In this document: in pieces, positions 34,539-42,510 of the stretch
Numbering within the stretch: position 1 is the first letter of the stretch
Layout: the number at the start of each line of letters is the position of its first letter
Assembly (NCBI GenBank): GCA_003221515.1
Contig: QHSI01000016.1
Span: 1-51,053, forward strand
Source of the DNA: Candidatus Rokuibacteriota bacterium
GTDB lineage: Bacteria > Methylomirabilota > Methylomirabilia > Rokubacteriales > CSP1-6
Length of the DNA stretch: 51,053 nt
Direction of reading: 5' to 3'
The notes under the pieces: generated by a model
The model's database searches: none
Told to the model about the DNA's origin: nothing
The model's input: only the letters and a program-made list of their open reading frames with translations
Translations under genes and position numbers: made by a program

Positions 34539-37265
34539 TCACTCGATCGCGCGGACCGCGTTACGCGCCTCCGTGACGTGACTCGCCTTGATCACGGTCT
34601 CGCCCGCGGCGATCGTCGGGTCGGTGTACGTCGGCGGCGCCACTCCCGCCGCCACGTACGTCGCCTCGAGCGCCGTCCGCACCTCGGCGAGGTCGATCGC
34701 GCGTACGAGGGTGCTGCGGCCGGCCAGCGCGTTCGACCACGCGTAGGAGGACAGGCGGTACTGCGTACGCAGCGCGTCGATCGCCGACCGCAGATCGAGG
34801 ACGTGCGCGGCCGCGACGACGGAGCTCCCGGCCGTCAGCGTCGAATCGGTGAAGACCTTCGAGAAGGTTGCCGTCACGGACCGCGCCGCGGTCATGCTCA
34901 CGACACAGGTCACGGAGGCGTCGCTGCACGCGCCGCTCCACGCCTTGAAGATGGCCCCGCTGCCCGCCTGCGCCGTCAGCGTGACGGAGGCGCCGCTCGC
35001 GAAATCGGCCGCGCACGTCGCCGGGCATGTGATCGCCGCGGGGGCGCTCGTCACCGCTCCGGACGCTGAGCCCTTGACGGAGACCGTCAGCGAGAACGTG
35101 GGGGCCGGGGTGATCGTGAACGTCGCCGCGCCGGACGTACCGCCGGCGGGAGCCCCGTTGAATACCGTCACGCTCGCGCTGTCGGCGGCGGCGATGTCGG
35201 CCGCCGGCACCGGCACCGTCAGCTTGAAGGCGCTCACGAACGTCGGCGGCGCGAGCTCGGCCCCGTTCCATCGCACGACCGACGTCGGCACGAAGTTCCC
35301 GCCGTTCAGGGTCAGCGTGAAGGCCGCGCTTCCCGCGATCACGCTCGACGGCGACAGCGAGACGAGCGATGGCACGGGGTTGTTGATCGTGAAGGTCGCG
35401 GCGCCCGACGTTCCCCCCGCCGGCCCCGGGTTGAAGACGGTCACCTGGACGACCGCGCCCGAGGCCAGGTCGGCCGCCGGAATGTCGACCGCGAGCTGCT
35501 CGCCGCTCTCGAACCGCGTCGTTCGGCTGGAGCCGTTCCAGCGCACCACCGACGAGACGACGAAATTGCTTCCCGTGACGGTAAGGATCGCGCCGCCCGC
35601 GCTGCCGGCCAGCACGAGATTGGGCAACAGCGCGCCGAGGGACGGCACCGGATTGTTGATCGTGAAGGCTTGCCCCGCCGAGGTTCCGCCCCCCGGCGCC
35701 GAGTTGAGCACGGTCACCGTCACCGTCCCGCCGTCCAGGAGGTCGCCGGCGGCGATCGACGCGGTGAGCTGCGCGGTGCTCACGAACGTCGTGGCGCGAT
35801 CGGCTCCGTTCCACCGGACGACCGACGTCGAGACGAAGCCGCTGCCGTTCACCGTCAGCGTGAATGGTGCTCCTCCAGCGGTCGTGCTCGACGGTGCGAC
35901 CGAGCCGATCGAGGGCGCGGGGTTGTCGAACTGGAGCTGCGCGACGAACGTTCCCCAGTTGGCCGGGCCGGTCGACGCGGTGTACTCGCCCATCACCCAC
36001 ACCGTCTCGGGCGCGCTGGGATCGACCGCCGCGCCCGAGTAGTCACCCGTCCTGCCCGAACTGTCGGTCTGAGCGCCGCCGGCGGCGCGGAGTTGGGTCG
36101 AAGCCTGGAGTGTGTTCAGCGCGTCGCCCGCCGCTCTACCCGTCACCCGCACGTCCATGTCGCTCGAGGACGACGAGGATGAGAACACCACGTGGAGGTT
36201 GCCGAACGCGTCTAGGCGAAGGGCCGGATGGTAGTAGTACTGGCCGGCGGCGCCGAACGTCATGTCCTGATGCGCAGTCATCGTGTCGGTCCGGATCTCG
36301 AGGATCCGGAGACAGCTTCGCACCGCGAAGTCATCCGTCGGCGTGCAGGACTCGGGTCCGGACAACCACAGCGAGCTGTTCTGCCACGTCGCGCTTTCGA
36401 TGCGCCCATCACTCGTGTCCAACAGCACGGCCGAGCCGAGCTGGGGCGCCTCGACCGGCGGCGTTCCCGTCCGGATCGGGACGAGGCTCGTCGCAGTCGT
36501 AAGGGTCGACCCCGGGACGCCGCTCACCCGGTACACCCTGACCGTGGTGCCGCCCGAGAGGACTTCGGCCATGTAGAGATCGGCGGTGGTCGAGAGCGAT
36601 TGGGCCGGATGGATCGTGGCGGCGTCGACGCTCGGGGCGACGCGGCTGACGGTCAGGCTGCCGGCGCAGGCACTCAGGTCGGCCTTTTTGACGACGTAGT
36701 ACCCGGCGCCCATGAACGAGTCGTCGATGAACCTGAAGCCGTTGTAGGACACGACGACCTTGTCGTCGCTCACACCGAGCATCGGAAAATCCTGAATGAA
36801 GGTCTCCGTTGTGGGATTGCCCAGGCGGTAGCGACAGAACACACCGGTCGGATCGCTGGTCGCCGAAACCGCGAGGATGATCGACGATCGCCTCATGGGG
36901 GAGGAGAACTGTAGATAGGTCGCGAGCCAGCGCCCGCTCCCCGCGTCGTAGATCACGCGGGGGTCGCTCTCGTCGACCGCCGAATCGACGTTGAAGAACG
37001 AGTTCAGGCTGAACGACGACAGCGCCCCTCCGGACTTGTTCGTGATGCGCCCGACGATGTTCGTCATCTGGAAGACGTGATCGGGCCCCACACCCAGGTT
37101 GTCGTCCGGCGGAAGGGCGGCGATGCCGGTGATGCTCGTGTTGTCTGCGTCGCTCAGGCCTTCGAACGACCGCGCGAGGTTGACGGCGAGAGCGGCCGAG
37201 GGATGGCCGGCCCCGAGGGCCGCCGCCAGCAGAAACAGCGTGAGCCGCAGCCGCGCGACGATCAC
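34539..37265 (-). CDS. Large secreted protein with IPT/TIG repeats
   Basis: 908 residues. Signal peptide VIVARLRLTLFLLAAALGAGHPSAALA; then a roughly 430-residue region of beta-propeller character (NTSITGIAALPPDDNLGVGPDHVFQMTNIVG, DPRVIYDAGSGRWLATYLQ, YYHPALRLDAFGNLHVVFSSS). Three IPT/TIG-like repeats follow, each starting NPxPSxxxxxPxxxxAGxxxFTLTVxGxxFVxxSVVRWNG (about 455-725). An InlB-like repeat (TLTAQAGSGAIFKAWSGACSDASVTCVVSM) and two C-terminal helical repeats (TLTAGSSVVAAAHVLDLRSAIDAL; TIAAGETVIKASHVTEARNAV) complete it. Probably a surface protein. GTG start overlaps the stop of a small upstream ORF as GTGA. Confidence 0.87.
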   Translation of the reverse strand: MIVARLRLTLFLLAAALGAGHPSAALAVNLARSFEGLSDADNTSITGIAALPPDDNLGVGPDHVFQMTNIVGRITNKSGGALSSFSLNSFFNVDSAVDESDPRVIYDAGSGRWLATYLQFSSPMRRSSIILAVSATSDPTGVFCRYRLGNPTTETFIQDFPMLGVSDDKVVVSYNGFRFIDDSFMGAGYYVVKKADLSACAGSLTVSRVAPSVDAATIHPAQSLSTTADLYMAEVLSGGTTVRVYRVSGVPGSTLTTATSLVPIRTGTPPVEAPQLGSAVLLDTSDGRIESATWQNSSLWLSGPESCTPTDDFAVRSCLRILEIRTDTMTAHQDMTFGAAGQYYYHPALRLDAFGNLHVVFSSSSSSSDMDVRVTGRAAGDALNTLQASTQLRAAGGAQTDSSGRTGDYSGAAVDPSAPETVWVMGEYTASTGPANWGTFVAQLQFDNPAPSIGSVAPSSTTAGGAPFTLTVNGSGFVSTSVVRWNGADRATTFVSTAQLTASIAAGDLLDGGTVTVTVLNSAPGGGTSAGQAFTINNPVPSLGALLPNLVLAGSAGGAILTVTGSNFVVSSVVRWNGSSRTTRFESGEQLAVDIPAADLASGAVVQVTVFNPGPAGGTSGAATFTINNPVPSLVSLSPSSVIAGSAAFTLTLNGGNFVPTSVVRWNGAELAPPTFVSAFKLTVPVPAADIAAADSASVTVFNGAPAGGTSGAATFTITPAPTFSLTVSVKGSASGAVTSAPAAITCPATCAADFASGASVTLTAQAGSGAIFKAWSGACSDASVTCVVSMTAARSVTATFSKVFTDSTLTAGSSVVAAAHVLDLRSAIDALRTQYRLSSYAWSNALAGRSTLVRAIDLAEVRTALEATYVAAGVAPPTYTDPTIAAGETVIKASHVTEARNAVRAIE
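35169..35222. repeat. 54 bp segment of IPT repeat 3, resident copy
   Basis: This segment, within the coding sequence of the large IPT protein (third repeat, encoding VPVPAADIAAADSASV), is repeated base for base at 37399-37452 in the same orientation, outside the gene. The match ends abruptly at both sides. Confidence 0.9.
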
Positions 37266-37501
37266 TCTCCCCGGCCGGCGGCCGCGTCCTCGACGAATCC
37301 AGGCGCCGCGGGGAGCACCCGCGGCGACTGACGCAGGAGCTCGCGCGTCTGCCGGAGCGCCTCGGCGTCGGGAGTCCGGAAAGGCTTCACCACGACGGCA
37401 CGCTCGCGCTGTCGGCGGCGGCGATGTCGGCCGCCGGCACCGGCACCGTCAGGGGCAGCGAGGAGCCCGGCGAGGCTGCTGCGAGCGCCGACAGACCCCA
37501 T
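37262..37501 (-). CDS. Small ORF upstream of and coupled to the IPT protein; chimeric
   Basis: 79 residues from ATG 37501. Support for expression: a good promoter (37539-37568), GGAGGA eight bases before the ATG, and a stop overlapping the IPT gene start (GTGA). The protein is odd: MGSVGARSSLAGLLAA, then an Arg/Gly-rich middle (GAGAGGRHRRRRQRERAV) that is the IPT-derived 54 bp segment read in another frame, then VVKPFRTPDAEALRQTRELLRQSPRVLPAAPGFVED. It looks like a former gene whose centre was overwritten. No function assigned. Confidence 0.5.
   Translation of the reverse strand: MGSVGARSSLAGLLAAPDGAGAGGRHRRRRQRERAVVVKPFRTPDAEALRQTRELLRQSPRVLPAAPGFVEDAAAGRGE
37399..37452. repeat. 54 bp ectopic copy of IPT-coding sequence
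   Basis: Exact copy of 35169-35222, 2.2 kb away in direct orientation, lying inside the small ORF 37262-37501. Flanking bases differ at once on both sides. The remaining non-IPT part of 37502-37669 holds the promoter and purine-rich sequence but no other gene that I can support. Confidence 0.9.
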
Positions 37502-37538
37502 CGCGCGATCCTCCAGTTTTCCGGGGCGTGGTGGGAGG

Positions 37539-37568
37539 AATTTAGGCGATGATCGCCGGCGCTGTCAA
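37539..37568 (-). promoter_or_regulatory. Predicted sigma70-type promoter for the small ORF and IPT gene
   Basis: Consensus TTGACA (37563-37568) and TAAATT (37539-37544) on the minus strand with the 18-base spacing seen at rny and tRNA-Val. Predicted start near 37532, leaving a 30-base leader that includes the GGAGGA ribosome site of the small ORF. Confidence 0.65.
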
Positions 37569-37669
37569 CGCGCGAGGAAGGGAGCGCGCGGAAGGGAGCG
37601 CGGGGAACCGGGCGGAGCTCCGTCGTCGAGGAGGCGGGCGGGAGGAACTTTGCGGTCCGCGACCGCGTT

Positions 37670-37864
37670 TCAGTCGTCGTGAGGCGGGCGAACCTCGAGG
37701 CCGCCGAGCGGAGCGGGCACGTCGTGCAGAGTGATCTGCACGGAGGACCGCGAATCCGGCCGACCGACGACGACCACGTCGACGTCGACGCCGCTAGCGG
37801 CCGTCGTCAGGACCTCTTCGAGCCACTGCAGGAGCTTGTCAGCTTCGAACAGTGTGCGCGCCAT
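37670..37864 (-). CDS. Small acidic protein, unknown
   Basis: 64 residues: MARTLFEADKLLQWLEEVLTTAASGVDVDVVVVGRPDSRSSVQITLHDVPAPLGG and an acidic tail. The ATG is preceded by GGAGAG five bases away. Pattern of one amphipathic helix then two beta strands looks like a genuine small domain. It is divergent from the NusG-like gene, and the AT-rich TTTATAAT between them could hold a -10 box for each strand. No family recognised. Confidence 0.5.
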   Translation of the reverse strand: MARTLFEADKLLQWLEEVLTTAASGVDVDVVVVGRPDSRSSVQITLHDVPAPLGGLEVRPPHDD

Positions 37865-37892
37865 CGGACTCTCCGTTTTTCCGGAAATGGTT

Positions 37893-37898
37893 TATAAT
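37893..37898 (+). promoter_or_regulatory. Consensus -10 box of the NusG-like gene
   Basis: TATAAT 15 bases before ATG 37914, in one of the few AT-rich spots of the window. No TTGACA-like -35 is present at 16-19 bases, so an activator may be needed. The overlapping TATAAA on the other strand could serve the divergent small gene. Confidence 0.5.
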
Positions 37899-37913
37899 TC
37901 CGCCGGCCTTCTT

Positions 37914-38441
37914 ATGAAGTCGCTCCCATCGACAGCGGTCCTCGAGGACCCGCTCTGGTACGTGCTGCGCACGCGCTCGCGTCACGAGAAGACCGTGCGC
38001 GATCAGCTCGTGCGGCACGACGTCGAAGTCTTCCTTCCGGTCGTCGAGCAGTGGAGTCGCTGGAAGGACCGTCGAAAGAAAATCGCCTTCCCCCTCTTCC
38101 CCGGGTACTGCTTCGCGCGCTTCCCGCTCGTCGAGCGCTTTCGCGTCCTCAACGTCGTCGGCGTCGCCGACCTCGTCGGCGTCGCCGGCCGACCCGAGCC
38201 GGTGCCGGACGCCGAAGTCGAGGCGATCCAGCGGCTCGCGAACACCACGCTGCAGTACGATCCGCATCCGTTCCTGTCCGAGGGCATGGACGTCGAGGTG
38301 GTCCGCGGCCCGCTCGCCGGGATTCGTGGCAAACTGCTCCGCAAAGATCGGGTGACGCGGCTCGTGCTCGCCGTCACGCTCATCCGCCAGGCCGCCGTCG
38401 TGGAGATCCATCCCGCCGACGTCGTCCAGGTCGGCTCCTAG
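37914..38441 (+). CDS. NusG-family transcription antiterminator (RfaH/UpxY/LoaP-like)
   Basis: 175 residues. N-terminal NGN domain: DPLWYVLRTRSRHEKTVRDQLVRHDVEVFLPVVEQWSRWKDRRKKIAFPLFPGYCFARFPLVERFRVLNVVGVADLVG. C-terminal KOW motif: LSEGMDVEVVRGPLAGIRGKLLRKDRVTRLVLAVTLIRQAAVVEIHPADVVQV. Such specialised paralogues prevent premature termination in long polysaccharide operons. Position beside the exporter/lipid locus fits that role, but unusually the gene is convergent with the operon and at its far end. Its TAG shares CTAG with the stop of the gene on the other strand. Confidence 0.88.
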   Translation: MKSLPSTAVLEDPLWYVLRTRSRHEKTVRDQLVRHDVEVFLPVVEQWSRWKDRRKKIAFPLFPGYCFARFPLVERFRVLNVVGVADLVGVAGRPEPVPDAEVEAIQRLANTTLQYDPHPFLSEGMDVEVVRGPLAGIRGKLLRKDRVTRLVLAVTLIRQAAVVEIHPADVVQVGS

Positions 38442-39208
38442 CTCCGCAGCAGCGCGCGCGCCTGACGGGCCGCGAGGCTCGCCGGGTAGTCCTTGACGAC
38501 GCGCGCCCAGGTCCGCTTCGCGCGCGGGGCGTCGCCGAGATTCTTCTGGCAGAGCCCGATCTTCAGGAGCGCGTCGGCCACCTTCTCGCCGCGCGGCACC
38601 GCGGCGATCAGCGCCTCGAACTCGGCGAGCGCGCCGCGGAAGTCGCGCTGGTTGTAGAAGATGTCCGCCACCAGGAACTGCGCGCCCTCGCGCAGCGGAT
38701 CGTCCGGATACGTCACGATCAGGTCGTAGAGGCTCAGGATCGCCGCGTCGAGATCCTTGGCCTGCAGCTTCTGGACGCCGGCGCGGTAGAGATCGGCCGC
38801 GGGCGTCGTGGTCGCCGACGCGAGCGCGGCGGGGGGCGGCGTCGGCGCCGTCCCGGGCGCGAGCGGGGCGAAGCCGCTCGGCACCGGCGCCTGACGGCCT
38901 CGATTCTGCGCCTCCAGCTCCTCCACGCGGCGCCGCAGGTAGGCGAGCTGATCGTCCTGCAGGCGCGATGACGCGATCAGCTTGACCACGGCGTTCTGAA
39001 GCTCCCCGAGCTCGGCGGCGATCCGGTTGAGCTGCTCGGCGACGCGCGTCTGGTCGACGGCCGCCGGCCGCGGCGCCGACTCACTCTCGACCTGGGTCAT
39101 GCCGGCGGGCGGCTTCCTCGCCTCCAGCGTGGCCGGCGGCTTGTCGAGCGTCGCGCAGCCGGCCAGGACGAGCGCCAGCACGGCGGCGCGAGCGGTCGTC
39201 CGCGTCAC
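38438..39208 (-). CDS. CpoB/YbgF-like lipoprotein with coiled coil and TPR
   Basis: 256 residues from GTG 39208 (GTGA overlap with the preceding stop). Signal and lipobox VLALVLAGCATLD; a coiled coil (VAEQLNRIAAELGELQNAVVKLIASSRLQDDQLAYLRRRVEELEAQNRG, about 55-105); a Pro-rich linker; then tetratricopeptide-like repeats: AADLYRAGVQKLQAKDLDAAILSLYDLIVTYPDDPLREGAQFLVADIFYNQRDFRGALAEFEALIAAVPRGEKVADALLKIGLCQKNLGD. This matches Tol-Pal-associated CpoB/YbgF. As the last gene of the envelope operon it may instead be a local assembly factor. Confidence 0.85.
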   Translation of the reverse strand: MTRTTARAAVLALVLAGCATLDKPPATLEARKPPAGMTQVESESAPRPAAVDQTRVAEQLNRIAAELGELQNAVVKLIASSRLQDDQLAYLRRRVEELEAQNRGRQAPVPSGFAPLAPGTAPTPPPAALASATTTPAADLYRAGVQKLQAKDLDAAILSLYDLIVTYPDDPLREGAQFLVADIFYNQRDFRGALAEFEALIAAVPRGEKVADALLKIGLCQKNLGDAPRAKRTWARVVKDYPASLAARQARALLRS

Positions 39209-39720
39209 TGAGCGAGATCCGTCGTGACGGCGACCGCCTCGAGCGGCCAGCGGGCGGGGGCGCGCAGCTGGAGCGTCACCCGCACTTCGCGGCTGAGCGG
39301 AACGTCGACGAGCCAGAGCCATCCGTCGGGCACGCTCAACGACGGGTAGCTCCTCGAGATCTCACCGCGCATGAAGAGGCGCAGGGGTCCGTCGGCGCCG
39401 AGGGCGTGGAAGCGCTCGCCGACGACCAGCGTCCCGGCGCTGGTGACGCACAAGAGGTAGTCGATCTCCTCGGGCGGCGACGCGCGGACGATCGTCAGGG
39501 CCGCCGCGTGCGGCACGGTTGGCCGCGAGATGCTGGCGACGATCTCCTCCAGGGAGGAAAAGGCTACCGGCGCATCGCGCAGCGCCCTCAGCTCGTTGCC
39601 GCCGGCATTCACGCGGATGACCGCTCGATCCACGGCGAGGAGCGGCTGCGGCTGGCTCTCGACGCGCGCCGAGGCGACGAGCGCGAGCGAGACCGCGATC
39701 GGGACGATCCAGCGGCTCAT
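39205..39720 (-). CDS. Exported protein, unknown
   Basis: 171 residues with a signal peptide (MSRWIVPIAVSLALVASARVESQ). The mature part is beta-rich (RAVIRVNAGGNELRALRD, EIDYLLCVTSAGTLVVGERFHALG, DGWLWLVDVPLSREVRVTLQLRAPARWPLEAVAVTTDL). No family recognised. Four-base overlaps with the genes on both sides place it firmly within the operon, between the ArnD-like deformylase and the TPR lipoprotein. Confidence 0.75.
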   Translation of the reverse strand: MSRWIVPIAVSLALVASARVESQPQPLLAVDRAVIRVNAGGNELRALRDAPVAFSSLEEIVASISRPTVPHAAALTIVRASPPEEIDYLLCVTSAGTLVVGERFHALGADGPLRLFMRGEISRSYPSLSVPDGWLWLVDVPLSREVRVTLQLRAPARWPLEAVAVTTDLAQ

Positions 39721-40637
39721 TCACAAGTCAGCGCGCGGCGAGCGCGGGGCTGCCCCTGAGTCGCGATCCATCCGCTCCGGCCGCCGACGGCGCGGCGGAC
39801 GACGGACGCCACCGGGAGCTCGTCGGCTCGCGCGAGCGCCCGGGCTGCGATCTGGTCGAGCGTCGTGAGCGCCACGCCTCGCTGTCGGAGCTCGGCGAGA
39901 AATCTCTCGAAGGCCGGCGCGAGCGGGCCGCCCTCGACCTCGGCGTGGAGCGTGAAGACGTTGAGGCCGGGTCGTAGCGCGCCCGCGAGCGCGCCCGGCA
40001 GATCGCGGACGCGTCCCAGGAGCTCGTCCATCGTCGGCATCGTCGTCGGCACCTGGACGGTCGCCAGGGCGACGCCGCCGACGCTCGGCCTGAACACCGC
40101 GTCGCCGCGCGTGTCGCTCGCGTAGCGGAAGCCGAAGTCCTCCTGGATGGAGAGCGCCGTGTCCGACGTCCGCCAGCCCGGCGAGGCGCTCGCGTGCGGG
40201 GCGACGCCCACCGCGGCTTCGAAGGCCCGCGCCGCCTGCGTCAGATCCGCGCGAATCGCGACCGCGTCGAGGCGCGGGATGCGGTCCTGCCAGCCGACGT
40301 GGTCCCAGCCGTGGATGGCGAGCTCGTGGCCCTCGCCGGCGATCTGGCGGAGCAGCGCGGGCGCGCCCGCGCCCACCGGGCGCGACGGCAAGAGCGTGCC
40401 CGAGAGCAGCGTGCGGAATCCGTAGAGCCGGAGCGCGTTCGTGCGCCACATCTTGAGGAGGAAGCTCGGCCGCAGGGCCCGGCGGATCGCGCGCCCGGAG
40501 CGATCGGGTCCCATCGTCACGAAGAACGACGCGCGCACGCCCGCGAGCCGGAAGAGCTCGAGCAGGCGCGGCACGCCCTCCATGAGACCGCGGCGGGTGT
40601 CGACGTCGACGCGCAGGGCTACTGTCGTTTGAACCAC
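39717..40637 (-). CDS. arnD: ArnD-like polysaccharide deacetylase (probable 4-formamido-arabinose-phosphoundecaprenol deformylase type)
   Basis: 306 residues from GTG 40637, overlapping the epimerase gene by 19 bases. NodB-fold motifs of the ArnD branch: ALRVDVDTRRGL (D11, D13), RASFFVTMGPDRSGRAIRRALRPSFLLKMWRTNALRLYGFRTLLSGTLLPSR, and GHELAIHGWDHVGWQDRI (H109, H113). ArnD removes the formyl group from Und-P-Ara4FN on the inner membrane. The resemblance to the ArnD insert, rather than generic deacetylases, and the neighbours support this call, but the sugar need not be arabinose. Confidence 0.87.
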   Translation of the reverse strand: MVQTTVALRVDVDTRRGLMEGVPRLLELFRLAGVRASFFVTMGPDRSGRAIRRALRPSFLLKMWRTNALRLYGFRTLLSGTLLPSRPVGAGAPALLRQIAGEGHELAIHGWDHVGWQDRIPRLDAVAIRADLTQAARAFEAAVGVAPHASASPGWRTSDTALSIQEDFGFRYASDTRGDAVFRPSVGGVALATVQVPTTMPTMDELLGRVRDLPGALAGALRPGLNVFTLHAEVEGGPLAPAFERFLAELRQRGVALTTLDQIAARALARADELPVASVVRRAVGGRSGWIATQGQPRARRALTCE

Positions 40638-41572
40638 TCGATCGTCCGCTTGAGCCCGTCGTCGAGCGGGGTGTCGGCCCGCACGCCGAGGATCTCCCGC
40701 ATGCGGCGCACCGCCGGCACGCGTCGCGGGATGTCCTCGTAGCCCCGTGCGTAGACCGCCTCCTGCGGCACCCGGATCACGCGGGACGCCGAGCCGGAGA
40801 TCCGGACCATCCGCTCGGCCAGGTCGAGGATCGAGACTTCCTCTTCCGAGCCGACGTTGATCGCGAGCCCCTCGGCCTCCGGCCGAAGCCCGGCCTGCAC
40901 GGTCGCGCGCACCGCGTCCTCGACGTACGCGAACGCCCGCGTCTGGACGCCGTCGCCGATCACCGTCAGGGGCTCGCCGCGCAACAGCTGACCCATGAAG
41001 ATCGTGATCACGCGCCCGCGGTCCATCTGGTCGAGCCGCGGACCGTAGACGTTGAAGTACCGGAGCACGACCACGCGGAGCCCCATGCGGGCGAACGCGA
41101 AGCAGAAATGCTCGCCGGCGGCCTTCGACGTCGCGTAGCACCACCGATCCGTCGTCGTGGAGCCGAGCACGCGGTCGCTGTCCTCGTGGAAGGGCACCGC
41201 CGTGTTCCGTCCGTACACCTCGGACGTCGAGGTGAAGACGACCTTCTTTTGGTGGCGGAAGGCGGCCGTCAGCACGTCCTGCGTGCCGTTGATGTTGACG
41301 GTGAGGACCTGGTAGGGGTCGCCCACGTAGTGCTCGACGCCGACGACCGCCGCGAGGTGGTACACGAGATCGGACCACGCGACGAGCCCTTCGAGGATCT
41401 CGCGGTTCAGCACCGACTCGCGGATCGCTCGGAATCGCGGATTCGCGCGCAGGTGGCGGATCTTGAGGTCGCTGGCCGGATCGAGCACCGTGATCTCGTG
41501 CCCTCGATCGATCCACGCCTCGGCGAGATGCGAGCCGAGGAAGCCGGCGCCGCCAGTGATCAGGACCTTCAC
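40619..41572 (-). CDS. NAD-dependent epimerase/decarboxylase, ArnA C-terminal type
   Basis: 317 residues from GTG 41572 (GTGA overlap). Rossmann motif VLITGGAGFLGSHLAEAW, then TSTSEVYGRNTAVPF (S117, E118) and DRWCYATSKAAGEHF (Y146, K150). The Ser-Glu pair before VYG and the RWxYAxSK motif are shared with UDP-glucuronate decarboxylases, including the ArnA C-terminal domain, which oxidatively decarboxylates UDP-glucuronate. In E. coli this activity is fused to the formyltransferase. Here the two are separate, adjacent genes. Confidence 0.88.
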   Translation of the reverse strand: MKVLITGGAGFLGSHLAEAWIDRGHEITVLDPASDLKIRHLRANPRFRAIRESVLNREILEGLVAWSDLVYHLAAVVGVEHYVGDPYQVLTVNINGTQDVLTAAFRHQKKVVFTSTSEVYGRNTAVPFHEDSDRVLGSTTTDRWCYATSKAAGEHFCFAFARMGLRVVVLRYFNVYGPRLDQMDRGRVITIFMGQLLRGEPLTVIGDGVQTRAFAYVEDAVRATVQAGLRPEAEGLAINVGSEEEVSILDLAERMVRISGSASRVIRVPQEAVYARGYEDIPRRVPAVRRMREILGVRADTPLDDGLKRTIEWFKRQ

Positions 41573-42510
41573 GCGACCTCCGCCAACGGCATGCCCGGGC
41601 GCAGACGCCGGCGCTCGGCCCACACGTCGGCGCGCTCCTCGGCGCCGCCCGCGCTCTGGACTCGGGAGAGCAGGAGCCCGCCAGCTCCGGTGGCTATGGT
41701 GACGCCGCGGCCGGCGACGATCTCGAGCAGCGTGCCCGGGAGGGCGCCCTGCGGAGCGGCCGGCAGCGGCGACCCACCCCAGAGCCAGAGTCGCGCACGT
41801 CCGTCGCCCACGAAGGCGCCGGGGAACGGGTGTGTGACGGCGCGGATCATGTTGGCGATCCGCGCGGCCGGCCACGTCCACTCGACGCGACCGTCCTCGG
41901 GGCGGCGGCGCGGCACGAGCGTGGCGCGCGCGTGATCCTGGGGGAGACGCGGCGCCGTGCCGGCGACGACGGCCGGCCACGACTCGAGCAGGAGGTCGAC
42001 GCCCTCCTTCACCATCCGCTGGTACAGCGTGAGGGCCGTGTCGTCGGGCGCGATGTCGATCGGCCGCTGGCCCACGATGTCCCCGGCGTCGGCCGCCTCG
42101 TTCATGTGGTGGAGCGTGACGCCCGTGCGCGTCTCGCCGTTCACCAGCACCCAGTTGAGCGGCGCGCGGCCACGATACCGAGGCAGCAGCGAGCCGTGCA
42201 GGTTGAGCGCGGCCACGCGGGGCAGCGCCAGGAGCGCGGGCCCGAGGAGCCGCCGATACCACACGGACAGGACGAGGTCGGGCGCGAGCGGTCGCAGCGA
42301 GTCGGCGACCTCCGGGAGATTCGGCGAGGACGGGGTCAAGCACGGCAGCCCGTGCGCGCGCGCGAGGCCGGCGACCGACTCGAACCAGTCCCCCTCGGCC
42401 GGATCGTCGGCGTGGGTCACCACGGCCACCACGTGCTCGCCTCGCGCGAGCAGGGCCGCGAGCGCGCGGGCGCCGATGGTGTGGTACGCGAACACGATCG
42501 TGCGGCTCAC
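41569..42510 (-). CDS. Formyltransferase, ArnA N-terminal type
   Basis: 313 residues from GTG 42510 (GTGA overlap with the glycosyltransferase). The formyl-tetrahydrofolate fold shows AALNLHGSLLPRYRGRAPLNWVLVNGETRTGVTLHHMNEAADAGDIVGQRPI, with N103, H105 and D141 matching the catalytic N102/H104/D140 of ArnA. A C-terminal OB-like domain follows (RPEDGRVEWTWPAARIANMIRAVTHPFPGAFV). It should formylate an amino-sugar nucleotide before transfer to undecaprenyl phosphate. Confidence 0.9.
   Translation of the reverse strand: MSRTIVFAYHTIGARALAALLARGEHVVAVVTHADDPAEGDWFESVAGLARAHGLPCLTPSSPNLPEVADSLRPLAPDLVLSVWYRRLLGPALLALPRVAALNLHGSLLPRYRGRAPLNWVLVNGETRTGVTLHHMNEAADAGDIVGQRPIDIAPDDTALTLYQRMVKEGVDLLLESWPAVVAGTAPRLPQDHARATLVPRRRPEDGRVEWTWPAARIANMIRAVTHPFPGAFVGDGRARLWLWGGSPLPAAPQGALPGTLLEIVAGRGVTIATGAGGLLLSRVQSAGGAEERADVWAERRRLRPGMPLAEVA

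Noticed and set aside
39717-41516. 599-codon frame suggesting a fusion upstream of the ArnD-like domain
   Set aside because: The N-terminal 290 residues are a shadow of the epimerase gene; the deacetylase starts at GTG 40,637.
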